Positions 41,082-49,684 of a DNA stretch of 52,724 bases are shown piece by piece (position 1 is the stretch's first letter; every line of letters starts with the position of its first letter). This DNA is from Lachnospiraceae bacterium. GTDB lineage: Bacteria > Bacillota > Clostridia > Lachnospirales > Lachnospiraceae. Position numbers and translations under genes: made by a program. The stretch is taken from positions 1 to 52,724 of the forward strand of contig JAFYAS010000048.1 in NCBI GenBank assembly GCA_017540605.1, in the 5' to 3' direction. The notes below the pieces were generated by a model. That model did not search any database. It had not been told where the DNA came from and saw only the letters and a program-made list of their open reading frames with translations.

Positions 41082-41894
41082 ATGTCTGAAAAAAAGAGAA
41101 CAAGAAGAACTGTAGCTGAAAAGCCTGCAGTTGATGCTGTAGAGGTAAAACCTGCAAATGATGATGGTTTTACATGGCTAAAGGATGAAGATGAAAAGAA
41201 GGAGGGACTGGGACTATTCATCGATACACCGAAGGAAGAAAATATCTTACCTGAAGTAAAGATGAATGAGCCTCATAAAGCTATGAATACTGTTGAAAAA
41301 AGGTCGGCAAGAAAAGCTACCGTTTCAAGAAAAACTGGAGAAACCGATATTACTATTACCATTGATCTAGACGGAACGGGTGTGGCAAAGGTTGATACAG
41401 GTATCGGCTTCTTTGATCACATGCTCATAAGCTTTGCCCGTCACGGCTTCTTTGACCTTGAGGTAAAGGTGAAGGGCGATCTATATGTTGATTGCCATCA
41501 CACTATTGAGGATACAGGTATTGTTCTCGGTCAGGCCATAAAGGAAGCCTTGGGTGATAAGAAGGCCATAAAGAGATTTGGAAATTTCTATCTGCCTATG
41601 GATGAGACCTTGGTTCTTTGCGCCATAGATCTTTCCGGAAGACCTTATCTAAAGTTTGATCTTTCTTTGACTGTAGATCGTGTGGGTTATTTTGATACTG
41701 AGATGGTAAAGGAATTCTTCTATGCCGTATCATATTCGGCTATGATGAATCTCCACCTAAAGCAGCTTGATGGTGAGAACAATCATCACATCATCGAGGC
41801 AGCCTTTAAAGCATTTGTTAAGGCATTGTCTGAGGCTGTATCTATCGAGCCGAGAGCAGAGGGTAAGGTGCTTTCTACAAAGGGGAGCTTGTAG
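41082..41894 (+). CDS. hisB: Imidazoleglycerol-phosphate dehydratase with N-terminal extension
   Basis: 270 residues; IGPD proteins are usually about 195. The catalytic part starts near residue 74 (RSARKATVSRKTGETDITI) and has the Mn-binding motifs GFFDHML, DCHHTIEDTG and HHIIEAAFKAF. About 73 residues before it are Lys/Glu/Pro-rich and probably disordered. The start is supported by GGAGGATATGCT before the ATG, and no good ribosome site precedes an inner start. hisIE, hisA, hisF, hisH and hisC are not in this window. Confidence 0.94.
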   Translation: MSEKKRTRRTVAEKPAVDAVEVKPANDDGFTWLKDEDEKKEGLGLFIDTPKEENILPEVKMNEPHKAMNTVEKRSARKATVSRKTGETDITITIDLDGTGVAKVDTGIGFFDHMLISFARHGFFDLEVKVKGDLYVDCHHTIEDTGIVLGQAIKEALGDKKAIKRFGNFYLPMDETLVLCAIDLSGRPYLKFDLSLTVDRVGYFDTEMVKEFFYAVSYSAMMNLHLKQLDGENNHHIIEAAFKAFVKALSEAVSIEPRAEGKVLSTKGSL

Positions 41895-41897
41895 TCT

Positions 41898-42578
41898 GTG
41901 AATATGTTCGGATTATCAGGTATCTCAAAGAAGTATAAACATCATACAGTCCTTTCGGATATTTCATTTACCGTAGAGAAACCTTGTAGGATAGCTTTGA
42001 TCGGAGATAACGGTGTTGGTAAAACTACCTTGCTATCAATCATAGCCGGGATCACAAAGCCTGATGGTGGAGCTATCGATTATAATGGGGAGGATCCGCT
42101 TAAGAACAGATCTGTTTTCGGAAGGTATGTGGCCTATCTGCCTCAGGAAAATCCTTTGATCGGAGAGCTTTCTGTAAAGGATAATCTTCGTATGTGGCAG
42201 GGACATCATAAAATAGAGATGACGCAGATCATGAAAGAGCTTGAGGTTGATAAGCTCTTTGACAAAAGAGTCGATATGCTTTCAGGTGGTCAAAGACGCA
42301 TAGTAGCCATATGTTGCATTATGAATCAGGACCAACCTGTTTTACTTCTTGATGAGCCTACATCATCTCTTGATATCAGCTACAGAAGTCTTTTGTATGA
42401 TTTTATTGATAAATGTGTAAAAGACGGACATATAGTGATCATGTCCACCCATGATGAACAGGAGATACTCGAAAGTGACAGATGTCTTTTGCTTAAGAAT
42501 GGTAGGATAAAGGATATTACTGACCATATAAAAGATGTGTCAGATATCAGATATATGTTTAAGCATGATAATGCTTAG
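41898..42578 (+). CDS. ABC transporter ATP-binding protein
   Basis: 226 residues. The GTG start lies three bases after the hisB stop; GGGGAG lies nine bases upstream. Walker A GDNGVGKTT, signature LSGGQRR, Walker B LLLDEP and the switch histidine in MSTHDEQE are all present. With the two permeases at 44366 and 45559 it makes a complete exporter. It is directly coupled to hisB, an unusual placement. Confidence 0.93.
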   Translation: MNMFGLSGISKKYKHHTVLSDISFTVEKPCRIALIGDNGVGKTTLLSIIAGITKPDGGAIDYNGEDPLKNRSVFGRYVAYLPQENPLIGELSVKDNLRMWQGHHKIEMTQIMKELEVDKLFDKRVDMLSGGQRRIVAICCIMNQDQPVLLLDEPTSSLDISYRSLLYDFIDKCVKDGHIVIMSTHDEQEILESDRCLLLKNGRIKDITDHIKDVSDIRYMFKHDNA

Positions 42579-42600
42579 GCGATTATGAGGAGGAATGACA

Positions 42601-44364
42601 ATGAGTGACCAGAATGAAAAGCCTGTAAGACGGTTTGATCCTAAAACAGGAAAGCCACTTGCAGAGGTTAATGAAACACCGGTGAAAGAAACACCGAAGC
42701 CGGAAGTTTTAGAAGAAGCTGTAAAGGAAGCTCCCAAAGAATCTCAAAAAGAGACGGCTGTTAATGAGACGCCTGTTGAAAATATTCCGGTTGAACCGAG
42801 AAAACCGATTCGTTATGATACTACAACCGGGGAGCCCATATATGAAGAGGCTCCAAAGGAACCTAAAAAACCTCTTCGATATGATACTGCTACAGGCGAA
42901 CCTATATACGAAGAGCCGGAGCCTAAAAAGATAGTTGGATATGATACAAAGACCGGTGAGCCCATTTATGATAATGCTCGTGTAAATGCACCGGTTAGGA
43001 ATAATCCTGTATCATTTGGCAGCTTCAATTTTAAGCCTGTTCTATATGTGATAGCTGCATTGTTGGTTATATTTTTATCGGGCTTTGCAGTTTTCAAATC
43101 AGGAATAGTTCTAAAGCCTGCGGAAAAGGTATATCTTGCAGCTGAGAAGACCTTGAAGGCCAATCCTTTCGCCGGTTCTTTGATCAAGGCATCGGATAGA
43201 CTAACAAGCAACAATTATACTGTCGATTTTGATGCAACCGGAAGGATCCTTTTTGCTTCCATGTCAGTAAAAGGCTCCATGACCAAAAAGAGCAAGGATT
43301 TCGGACTTACAGGATCAGCAAGTATGGGTTCGCAAAGCTATGATGTTGAAGCCTTGCTTGATAAGGATTCAATCAAGTTTAGAAGTAGTATGCTTGGTCC
43401 CGACAGGATATTTGCATATAACTACAGAAAAGACAATACCGGATATCTCGTAACCTCTATGGGTCCGGATAAGATCAAGGAGTTAAACAATGCTTTGCAG
43501 GCTGCTTATGACAATAGCGATAAGAGTGGAAAGCTTAGTAAGAGTATAAAGGCGGCAACAAGAAGGTTTATCAAGTCTTTACCTGTTGAGAAGGCTGAAA
43601 AGAGAAATATTACTATCGGTGGTAAGGATAGGAGCTGTGCAGGCTATACCTTCAGTATCACCGGAGCTGATTTTGCCGGATATCTTGATCAGGTCAGAGA
43701 TATCACTTACGAATCTGTTTACGGTGAGCCCTATGCACCTCAGACCACACAGGCACCAAGCGGTGAAGAAGATGAAGACTACTATGATTATAGCTATAGG
43801 ATGGATCCGAAGACAAGATTCTCGGCAATGTTTGATGAATTAAAAGAAGAATTTCCTGCAACAGAGGTTATTCAGATTTCATTCTATCTTTCAGGTGGCA
43901 GACTTGTTGGTGCAACCTTTGTAAACAGACAAGCTGTAAGTGATATTACATTTCAGGGAAAGAATGATCCCACAACAGAGATAGTTATGAGAAGCGGAAC
44001 AAGGACGCTTACAGGTGATCAGTATGATGAAACACTGATGATCAAAGGAATCGAGAGTGGTACAACAACCACCTATTCTATGTATGAAGGAAATGATCTT
44101 GAAGGAACATTATCTTATGATACAGAATCCGGACTTTTCTCTATGGGAGAGGGTAAGGATTATGTGAGCGGAACCTTTAAGGTTGAAAAGGACAAGGTTA
44201 CTATCGCTATGCGAGATGACGATATGAGCGTTGAAGCTATTATAAGAGGCGCGGACAAGCTTCCCAAGCTAAAGGGTGATGCCTTTGATATCGGAAATGC
44301 ATCACAGTCAGAGCTTCAATCCGCATTTGTGGGCACACCCTTGTATGATGAATTAGCAAATTAA
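42601..44364 (+). CDS. Single-pass membrane protein with TGEPIYEE repeats
   Basis: 587 residues from the ATG at 42601, seven bases after AGGAGG. The N-terminal cytosolic part has four copies of a nonapeptide, (F/Y)D-x-(K/T/A)-TG-(K/E)-P-(L/I): residues 12-20, 72-80, 94-102 and 114-122, joined by Pro/Lys/Glu-rich spacers. A membrane helix (about 146-166) follows, then a 420-residue outer domain. The outer domain has no family I recognise. It sits between the ATPase and the first permease, so it is probably a partner of the exporter. The cytosolic repeats could be a docking or scaffold module. Confidence 0.75.
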   Translation: MSDQNEKPVRRFDPKTGKPLAEVNETPVKETPKPEVLEEAVKEAPKESQKETAVNETPVENIPVEPRKPIRYDTTTGEPIYEEAPKEPKKPLRYDTATGEPIYEEPEPKKIVGYDTKTGEPIYDNARVNAPVRNNPVSFGSFNFKPVLYVIAALLVIFLSGFAVFKSGIVLKPAEKVYLAAEKTLKANPFAGSLIKASDRLTSNNYTVDFDATGRILFASMSVKGSMTKKSKDFGLTGSASMGSQSYDVEALLDKDSIKFRSSMLGPDRIFAYNYRKDNTGYLVTSMGPDKIKELNNALQAAYDNSDKSGKLSKSIKAATRRFIKSLPVEKAEKRNITIGGKDRSCAGYTFSITGADFAGYLDQVRDITYESVYGEPYAPQTTQAPSGEEDEDYYDYSYRMDPKTRFSAMFDELKEEFPATEVIQISFYLSGGRLVGATFVNRQAVSDITFQGKNDPTTEIVMRSGTRTLTGDQYDETLMIKGIESGTTTTYSMYEGNDLEGTLSYDTESGLFSMGEGKDYVSGTFKVEKDKVTIAMRDDDMSVEAIIRGADKLPKLKGDAFDIGNASQSELQSAFVGTPLYDELAN

Positions 44365-44365
44365 G

Positions 44366-45586
44366 ATGACGAGATTTATTACATACATTTACATTGATCT
44401 AAAAAGAATGTTAAAGATAATGCCCGGATTTATTCTGGGCATTATCGGTTTGATAGGTGTTCTTATTGGTTGGGTGTATTTTTATACCGGCTTTATGGAG
44501 GATGCCTCAACCTTTGATACCTTGAAGATAGGTTTGGTAGTAGAGGATGGTGACACCTCTGATATCTCCAAATATATCATGATATTGAAAAGCATGAAGA
44601 GTGTAAATGATGTATGTGATTTTGCCTATGTGGATGACGAAAAAGCAAAAAACGGTCTCATTGATGGAAGTCTTAGAGCTGCCGTATATTTAAGATCAGA
44701 TACCTATGATGATATCAACAATGGAAGAAATACGACACTTAACATACTGCTTCCTGATGATGTGGATCAAAATGATATCGTCTTCAAGGAGCTTATAAGA
44801 GACGGTCTTTCTTTGATCAGGACAACTGAGGCCTCAACCTACTCAGCTATTGATGCATACCATATGTATGAGGCAAAGCTTACACTCAGAAGGATTGAGA
44901 AGATGATCTATGATAAGTATATCACTGATATGCTTTACCGGGGAGAGTACTTTGAGGATGCACCTCTTTTAGATGTACCTGAGATATCCTTTTATCTTTA
45001 CTATACAGCCTGTGCATTTGTTTTGATCATCCTTTTATTATTTATAAGTGCAGAGATTTTTTTAAGGGCAAATGATAAGAATCTCTATCCTTATCTGAAA
45101 ACACAAAAAAGATCTATACTCTCGATAAGTATAGCAAGAATAATAGCTTTAGCTTTGATGGGACTGTTACTTGGCGCACTTATATGTAGTATTATGATAG
45201 GTGTCAATCATTTTACAGATATGCCTCTTTTGCCGGTGACGCTCTGTAGGTATCTTTTATCATTTCCACTAATGTTTTCTTTATCTGCATTTGTATATAT
45301 GATGTTTGAGCTTATGGGGAGGTTTAAAGGTTCTGATATCATCCTTTTACTCTTTACTATATTTATGGTTTTGATATCCGGAGTGCTCATACCATCCGGA
45401 ATGTTGCCGGAACCTTTGGTAGTATTTGGAAAATGCTTACCCATAAGACCCTGGATAGACTATGTATGTGGTGTAGTATTTAGAGGTGAGTCAAATACAG
45501 GTGTAATCTATACTGTTATTTCAATACCTTTATTTTATCTTATTGGAGTGGTCAGAACATGGAGAGATACAGAACATGGTTTTTAA
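44366..45586 (+). CDS. ABC-2 type exporter permease
   Basis: 406 residues. An N-terminal helix (about 20-42), a large outer loop, then five to six helices in the C-terminal half. The order (one helix, an outer domain of about 170 residues, a helix cluster) is that of ABC-2 permeases of the YhaP/NatB type. The start lies two bases after the previous stop. It overlaps the next permease gene by 28 bases. Confidence 0.85.
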   Translation: MTRFITYIYIDLKRMLKIMPGFILGIIGLIGVLIGWVYFYTGFMEDASTFDTLKIGLVVEDGDTSDISKYIMILKSMKSVNDVCDFAYVDDEKAKNGLIDGSLRAAVYLRSDTYDDINNGRNTTLNILLPDDVDQNDIVFKELIRDGLSLIRTTEASTYSAIDAYHMYEAKLTLRRIEKMIYDKYITDMLYRGEYFEDAPLLDVPEISFYLYYTACAFVLIILLLFISAEIFLRANDKNLYPYLKTQKRSILSISIARIIALALMGLLLGALICSIMIGVNHFTDMPLLPVTLCRYLLSFPLMFSLSAFVYMMFELMGRFKGSDIILLLFTIFMVLISGVLIPSGMLPEPLVVFGKCLPIRPWIDYVCGVVFRGESNTGVIYTVISIPLFYLIGVVRTWRDTEHGF

Positions 45587-46539
45587 TATACTTAAAGAAT
45601 ACTGTTTTATCGCCCCGTGTATGGATCGAGGCGTTCCTTATCATAGTTATGATGGGGGCGTTCAATTATGTTTATTTATCATTTCCAAGAGAAAGGGTTA
45701 TAGCTCTTTGCAATGAAGATGGTGAAACAACCGATGCTTTGATAAGTCGCATAGTGAAGCGAGAAAGCGAGTATGTCTTTACTATAGTTTCTGACAGAAC
45801 AGAGCTTGATCGTATGATCTCTTCGGGAAAAGCAGAGTGTGGCTTTGTATTTAAGAGGGGCTTTGATGCTTCGTATGCTTCAGGAAAAAGAAAACCGAAG
45901 ATTAGCTATGTAGCTTCCTATGCCACTGATAGCGGATCGGTAGCAAAGGAAACATTGTATTCTGCAATATTTGAATATTATAGTCCTATGAGACTAACCG
46001 AGATGGCTGAGGATTTTTTTGAGGATGATACTGAACAAGTCAAAGCCTCTCTTTATGAAGGTAATACAAAGCTTTTGTCATCAGATAGATTGCTGAATGT
46101 GGATTTTTCTACAGTATCCGGGGGACATCCGGAAAAGAAAGCTAAAAGGGATTACCTACCGGTGATACTACATATCATACCTCAATATCTTATATTTGCG
46201 ACCATGCTTTTTATGGTATCTGAGTGTATAGCTGATGGGAATGGATTTTCCTCGGTACTTAAAATGGGAGAGAACTATGTATTTAGGTTTATAAGACTAT
46301 TTAGTTCAGCATTGGTGCTTGGTGTTTTTGGATTTATTGGATTGGTAGTGTTCGGAGTGTGTGGTGCTTTCTTCATAGAGCTTAGTATTATGCTTGGACT
46401 TTGCCTGGTTCTCAGTCTTTTGATTTCATTTTACAGTATGTTTTTTAAGAGTTCGGCTTTATATATAGGTACGGTTGTACCGTTATTGATTCTTGCACTT
46501 ATGATCTCAATTAGATTTGCAATGATTGATATATTGTGA
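45559..46539 (+). CDS. ABC-2 type exporter permease, second subunit
   Basis: 326 residues, same layout as its neighbour: one helix (about 20-42), an outer domain, then a C-terminal helix cluster. The start lies inside the end of the first permease. A heterodimeric ABC-2 exporter with the ATPase at 41898 is the obvious reading. The substrate is unknown. Confidence 0.83.
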   Translation: MERYRTWFLIYLKNTVLSPRVWIEAFLIIVMMGAFNYVYLSFPRERVIALCNEDGETTDALISRIVKRESEYVFTIVSDRTELDRMISSGKAECGFVFKRGFDASYASGKRKPKISYVASYATDSGSVAKETLYSAIFEYYSPMRLTEMAEDFFEDDTEQVKASLYEGNTKLLSSDRLLNVDFSTVSGGHPEKKAKRDYLPVILHIIPQYLIFATMLFMVSECIADGNGFSSVLKMGENYVFRFIRLFSSALVLGVFGFIGLVVFGVCGAFFIELSIMLGLCLVLSLLISFYSMFFKSSALYIGTVVPLLILALMISIRFAMIDIL

Positions 46540-46584
46540 TAACATTTTATAAGTCGTTAAACTATTTAAGAATGGAGTGATCTT

Positions 46585-47385
46585 ATGTTTTGTGAAAATT
46601 GTGGTAAACCCATAGAAAAGGGTTCAGCTTTTTGCGGTAATTGCGGAGCGAAGGTAGCCGGTATGACACCGCCTGCGGGAGCCAAGAAGATACAACCTGC
46701 AAAGAAGTCGGTTGCAAGACCTTCTGCTCCGCATACTACACAGACTAAGCAGGGACCGAGTATCGCACTTATACTGGTTTGCTTTTTCTTTATGATAGTC
46801 ATAGGCGGAGGAGGTTTTATCGGTATAAAGTATTTTATCGATAAAAAGGATGAAGCGCCACAGCCGACTACTGCAATAGCACCTACAGCTGAAACTACTA
46901 CCGAAGTATCTACGGAAACTCCAACGGAGGTTGTGGAGGAAGCTACTGAGGCAGCTCCTTCAGAGGATACCACTGAATATGTTGATCTTCTTGCTCAGGA
47001 TACGGAAGCCACAGAAGCTACCGAAGCAGAAACTGAGGAATATGGTGGTGGAACTGAAGCAGGCGAGGTGCCTGTTGATGATGAGGATTATTTTGCAAAG
47101 CGTGAAAGAGATTATATCCTTCCATATAGCTCTGAAAGGATCATTTCTCCCTCTGAGCTTGACGGACTTACTCTTGAAGAGATTATTTGGGCAAAGAATG
47201 AGATATATGCAAGACATGGTAGGAAGTTCCAGGACAGCGGACTTCAGGAGTACTTCAACAATAAGAGCTGGTATTATGGATATATAGAGCCTGAGGATTT
47301 TGACAATTCAGTATTCTCAAAGATCGAGAGTGAAAATCTTGATACCATTATTGAAAGAGAAAAGTATCTCAAATCATTCAGGTAA
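46585..47385 (+). CDS. Zinc-ribbon, membrane and YARHG-domain protein
   Basis: 266 residues. A zinc ribbon inside (C3, C6, C17, C20 in MFCENCGKPIEKGSAFCGNC), a membrane helix (about 59-82), a Thr/Glu/Ala linker, then a C-terminal YARHG domain (about 176-266; WAKNEIYARHGRKFQ). YARHG is an outer-face domain of unknown binding partner, common in Firmicutes envelope proteins. A second protein with the same plan is at 48324. GGAGTG lies before the ATG. Confidence 0.88.
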   Translation: MFCENCGKPIEKGSAFCGNCGAKVAGMTPPAGAKKIQPAKKSVARPSAPHTTQTKQGPSIALILVCFFFMIVIGGGGFIGIKYFIDKKDEAPQPTTAIAPTAETTTEVSTETPTEVVEEATEAAPSEDTTEYVDLLAQDTEATEATEAETEEYGGGTEAGEVPVDDEDYFAKRERDYILPYSSERIISPSELDGLTLEEIIWAKNEIYARHGRKFQDSGLQEYFNNKSWYYGYIEPEDFDNSVFSKIESENLDTIIEREKYLKSFR

Positions 47386-47402
47386 GCATGGAGGAGACAT
47401 TT

Positions 47403-48266
47403 GTGAAAAGACTATTATTATGTTTGAATCTGATCGCTTTATTAGCACTTTTCGGATGTGGTGATGAAAGCACTACGACCACGACTGCTGCGGTTACAGA
47501 AGCTACTGAACAGACAACTGAGGTGACTACCGAGGTAACCTCAGAGACAGAAGAAACAACTGCTGCCACAACAGAAGAAACAACAGAAGCTACAACCGAG
47601 GCTACCACAGAAGAACCCAAGATAAAGGGAGTTGTAGTTATAGATCCCGGTCATCAGGGACATACTGACAAAACACCCGAGCCTATCGGTCCCGGTGCAA
47701 AGAAGACTATAGGTATAGCCGGAGTAGGTACCTGTGGAGTATCAACGAAAACCCCTGAATATGAGTTGACCTTGGAGCTTTCACTAAAGCTCCGTGATGA
47801 ACTTACTGCTCGTGGATATCAGGTTATTATGACCAGAGAGAGCAATGATGTGAAGGTCTCTTGTAAGACCAGAGCGGAGATAGCAAATGATGCGAATGCC
47901 GATGCCTTTATCAGGATACATGCCAATGGCTCCGAGAACAAGAAGGTCAAGGGCTGTATGACTGCCTGCATTTCGTCGAAGAATCCTTATCAGGATGAGA
48001 TACATCAGGACTATGAAAAGAGTAGGTTGCTTTCTGAAAAAGTGCTTAATTCTTTGGTGGATTCCATTCATACAAAGAGAGAGGGAATCTTTGAAAGAGA
48101 CGATCTTTCGGGAAACAACTGGGCTAAGGTTCCAACCACCCTGGTTGAAGTAGGTTATATGACCAATCCCGAAGAGGATGAGCTTATGGCCACTGATGAA
48201 TATCAGAAAAAGATAGTGGATGGCTTGGCGAACGGCATAGATTCTTATATTGAAGCGGTAGAATAG
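47403..48266 (+). CDS. N-acetylmuramoyl-L-alanine amidase lipoprotein (Amidase_3)
   Basis: 287 residues from a GTG at 47403, six bases after GGAGGAG; an ATG at 47388 would place that ribosome site inside the gene. A lipoprotein signal ends in LFGC (C19). A Thr/Glu-rich linker (about 22-75) follows. The amidase_3 domain begins at VVVIDPGHQG, with the zinc glutamate in TPEYELTLEL, the zinc histidine in FIRIHANGS and the catalytic glutamate in LVEVGYMTNPEED. It cleaves the amide bond between glycan and peptide. It sits between the two YARHG proteins. Confidence 0.92.
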   Translation: MKRLLLCLNLIALLALFGCGDESTTTTTAAVTEATEQTTEVTTEVTSETEETTAATTEETTEATTEATTEEPKIKGVVVIDPGHQGHTDKTPEPIGPGAKKTIGIAGVGTCGVSTKTPEYELTLELSLKLRDELTARGYQVIMTRESNDVKVSCKTRAEIANDANADAFIRIHANGSENKKVKGCMTACISSKNPYQDEIHQDYEKSRLLSEKVLNSLVDSIHTKREGIFERDDLSGNNWAKVPTTLVEVGYMTNPEEDELMATDEYQKKIVDGLANGIDSYIEAVE

Positions 48267-48323
48267 TGTATTGATATGTGGTATTATTGGGGGAGTATTT
48301 TATTAGATTTGAGGTGTTGACAG

Positions 48324-49673
48324 ATGATTTGTCCTAATTGTAATAATGAAAATGACGAAGACGCGCTGTTTTGCGTATATTGCGGAATGAAGATTGAATA
48401 CCCTGCTGCCCCGGAGGTGACATATTGCGTATATTGTGGGGAACCACTTGAGCCCGGTGCACTTTTCTGTTCATCCTGCGGTCAAAAGGTATATGTTGAG
48501 GGTGAGGATGAGACTACAGTTCATCAGGAAACGCCTTCATATGAGCCTGAAATACCTTCGTACGAACCTGAAAGCTATGCAAGTGAACAGGAGACGGAAT
48601 ACGAGGAGTTTAGTGATGAAGCTCCAACCACTATCCTTAACCAGAGTATGTACAATGAACAGGAGCATCATGGTGATACGGCGGATTTAGTTGAACTGCC
48701 TCCAAAGCCTGAGTTTATAAACAATCCTATCCCGGCAAGTAATAAAGCCACAGATGACTCTTATTCATGGGGTGAACCGGTTGCAGTGAAAAAGAACGGA
48801 TCTAATGTCGGTGTAAAGGCTGCTATCATTGTGCTTTGTTTAGCTGTACTTGGCGTAGGTGGATATTTTGTAAAGGTAAATATACTTGATAAAAGAGATG
48901 CAGATACCGGGGTTGTCGATGCATCATCTGAGACCTCCGATATTCCTGAAGGTGATGAGGTTGCCCTTACTCCCGATGATACTGCTTCAACCGAAGCAGC
49001 TATTACTTCTGAGGGTGTTGATTACGACCTTACGGCTACACCGCAGCTTACATTTACAGGACTTGTGAAGCCGGAGAATGGAACACATTTTATTGAGTGG
49101 AAGAATCCTCTTTCATTTTACGGAACTGATGAGAATGGTGCTCCTGCAAGACTTGACGGACAGACAAGAGCATATATTGAAGAAGCTGTTTTAACTCCTG
49201 GAATACTTGATACCTATAGTGCAGATGAATCTATGAACATCAACGGTACCATTACTATAGCGGGAGGTGTGCTTCATATTACGCCTGTGGCTATCACGGA
49301 TGCATCGGGAGCTGACAGGATGACAGTAGCAGCTGCTACAGAGGCTCCTGCACCTGAACCGGCACCTGAACCTGAGACACCTGATTATATTCTCCCTCAA
49401 AGCGATACCGCACTCTTGACCTATGAAGAGATTGCTGCACTTGACTATGATACACTTGATCTTGCATATCAGGAGATAGTTGCAAGACATGGCTTTAAGT
49501 TCAGTCAGAAAAAGTATTCTTCATATTTTGAGTCAAAGAGCTGGTACACACCAAGCGTTTCAAAGAAGGACTTTGATAAGGACAAGATGCTTTCCGAGCT
49601 TGAGAAGGTGAATCGTAAGTTGATAAAACAAAGACTTAAGGAGCTTAAGCAGGATGCTGAGCCTGCAGAATAG
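48324..49673 (+). CDS. Double zinc-ribbon, membrane and YARHG-type protein
   Basis: 449 residues. Two zinc ribbons (C3, C6, C17, C20 and C35, C38, C49, C52), an acidic linker, a membrane helix (about 162-182), an unrecognised outer middle part (about 230-330), and a YARHG-type end (about 354-440; here YQEIVARHGFKF, VARHG in place of YARHG). Same plan as the 46585 protein but longer. The amidase lies between the two. It could sense envelope state and pass it to a cytosolic zinc-ribbon partner; that is inference. Confidence 0.85.
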   Translation: MICPNCNNENDEDALFCVYCGMKIEYPAAPEVTYCVYCGEPLEPGALFCSSCGQKVYVEGEDETTVHQETPSYEPEIPSYEPESYASEQETEYEEFSDEAPTTILNQSMYNEQEHHGDTADLVELPPKPEFINNPIPASNKATDDSYSWGEPVAVKKNGSNVGVKAAIIVLCLAVLGVGGYFVKVNILDKRDADTGVVDASSETSDIPEGDEVALTPDDTASTEAAITSEGVDYDLTATPQLTFTGLVKPENGTHFIEWKNPLSFYGTDENGAPARLDGQTRAYIEEAVLTPGILDTYSADESMNINGTITIAGGVLHITPVAITDASGADRMTVAAATEAPAPEPAPEPETPDYILPQSDTALLTYEEIAALDYDTLDLAYQEIVARHGFKFSQKKYSSYFESKSWYTPSVSKKDFDKDKMLSELEKVNRKLIKQRLKELKQDAEPAE

Positions 49674-49684
49674 GGTGAATGAAT

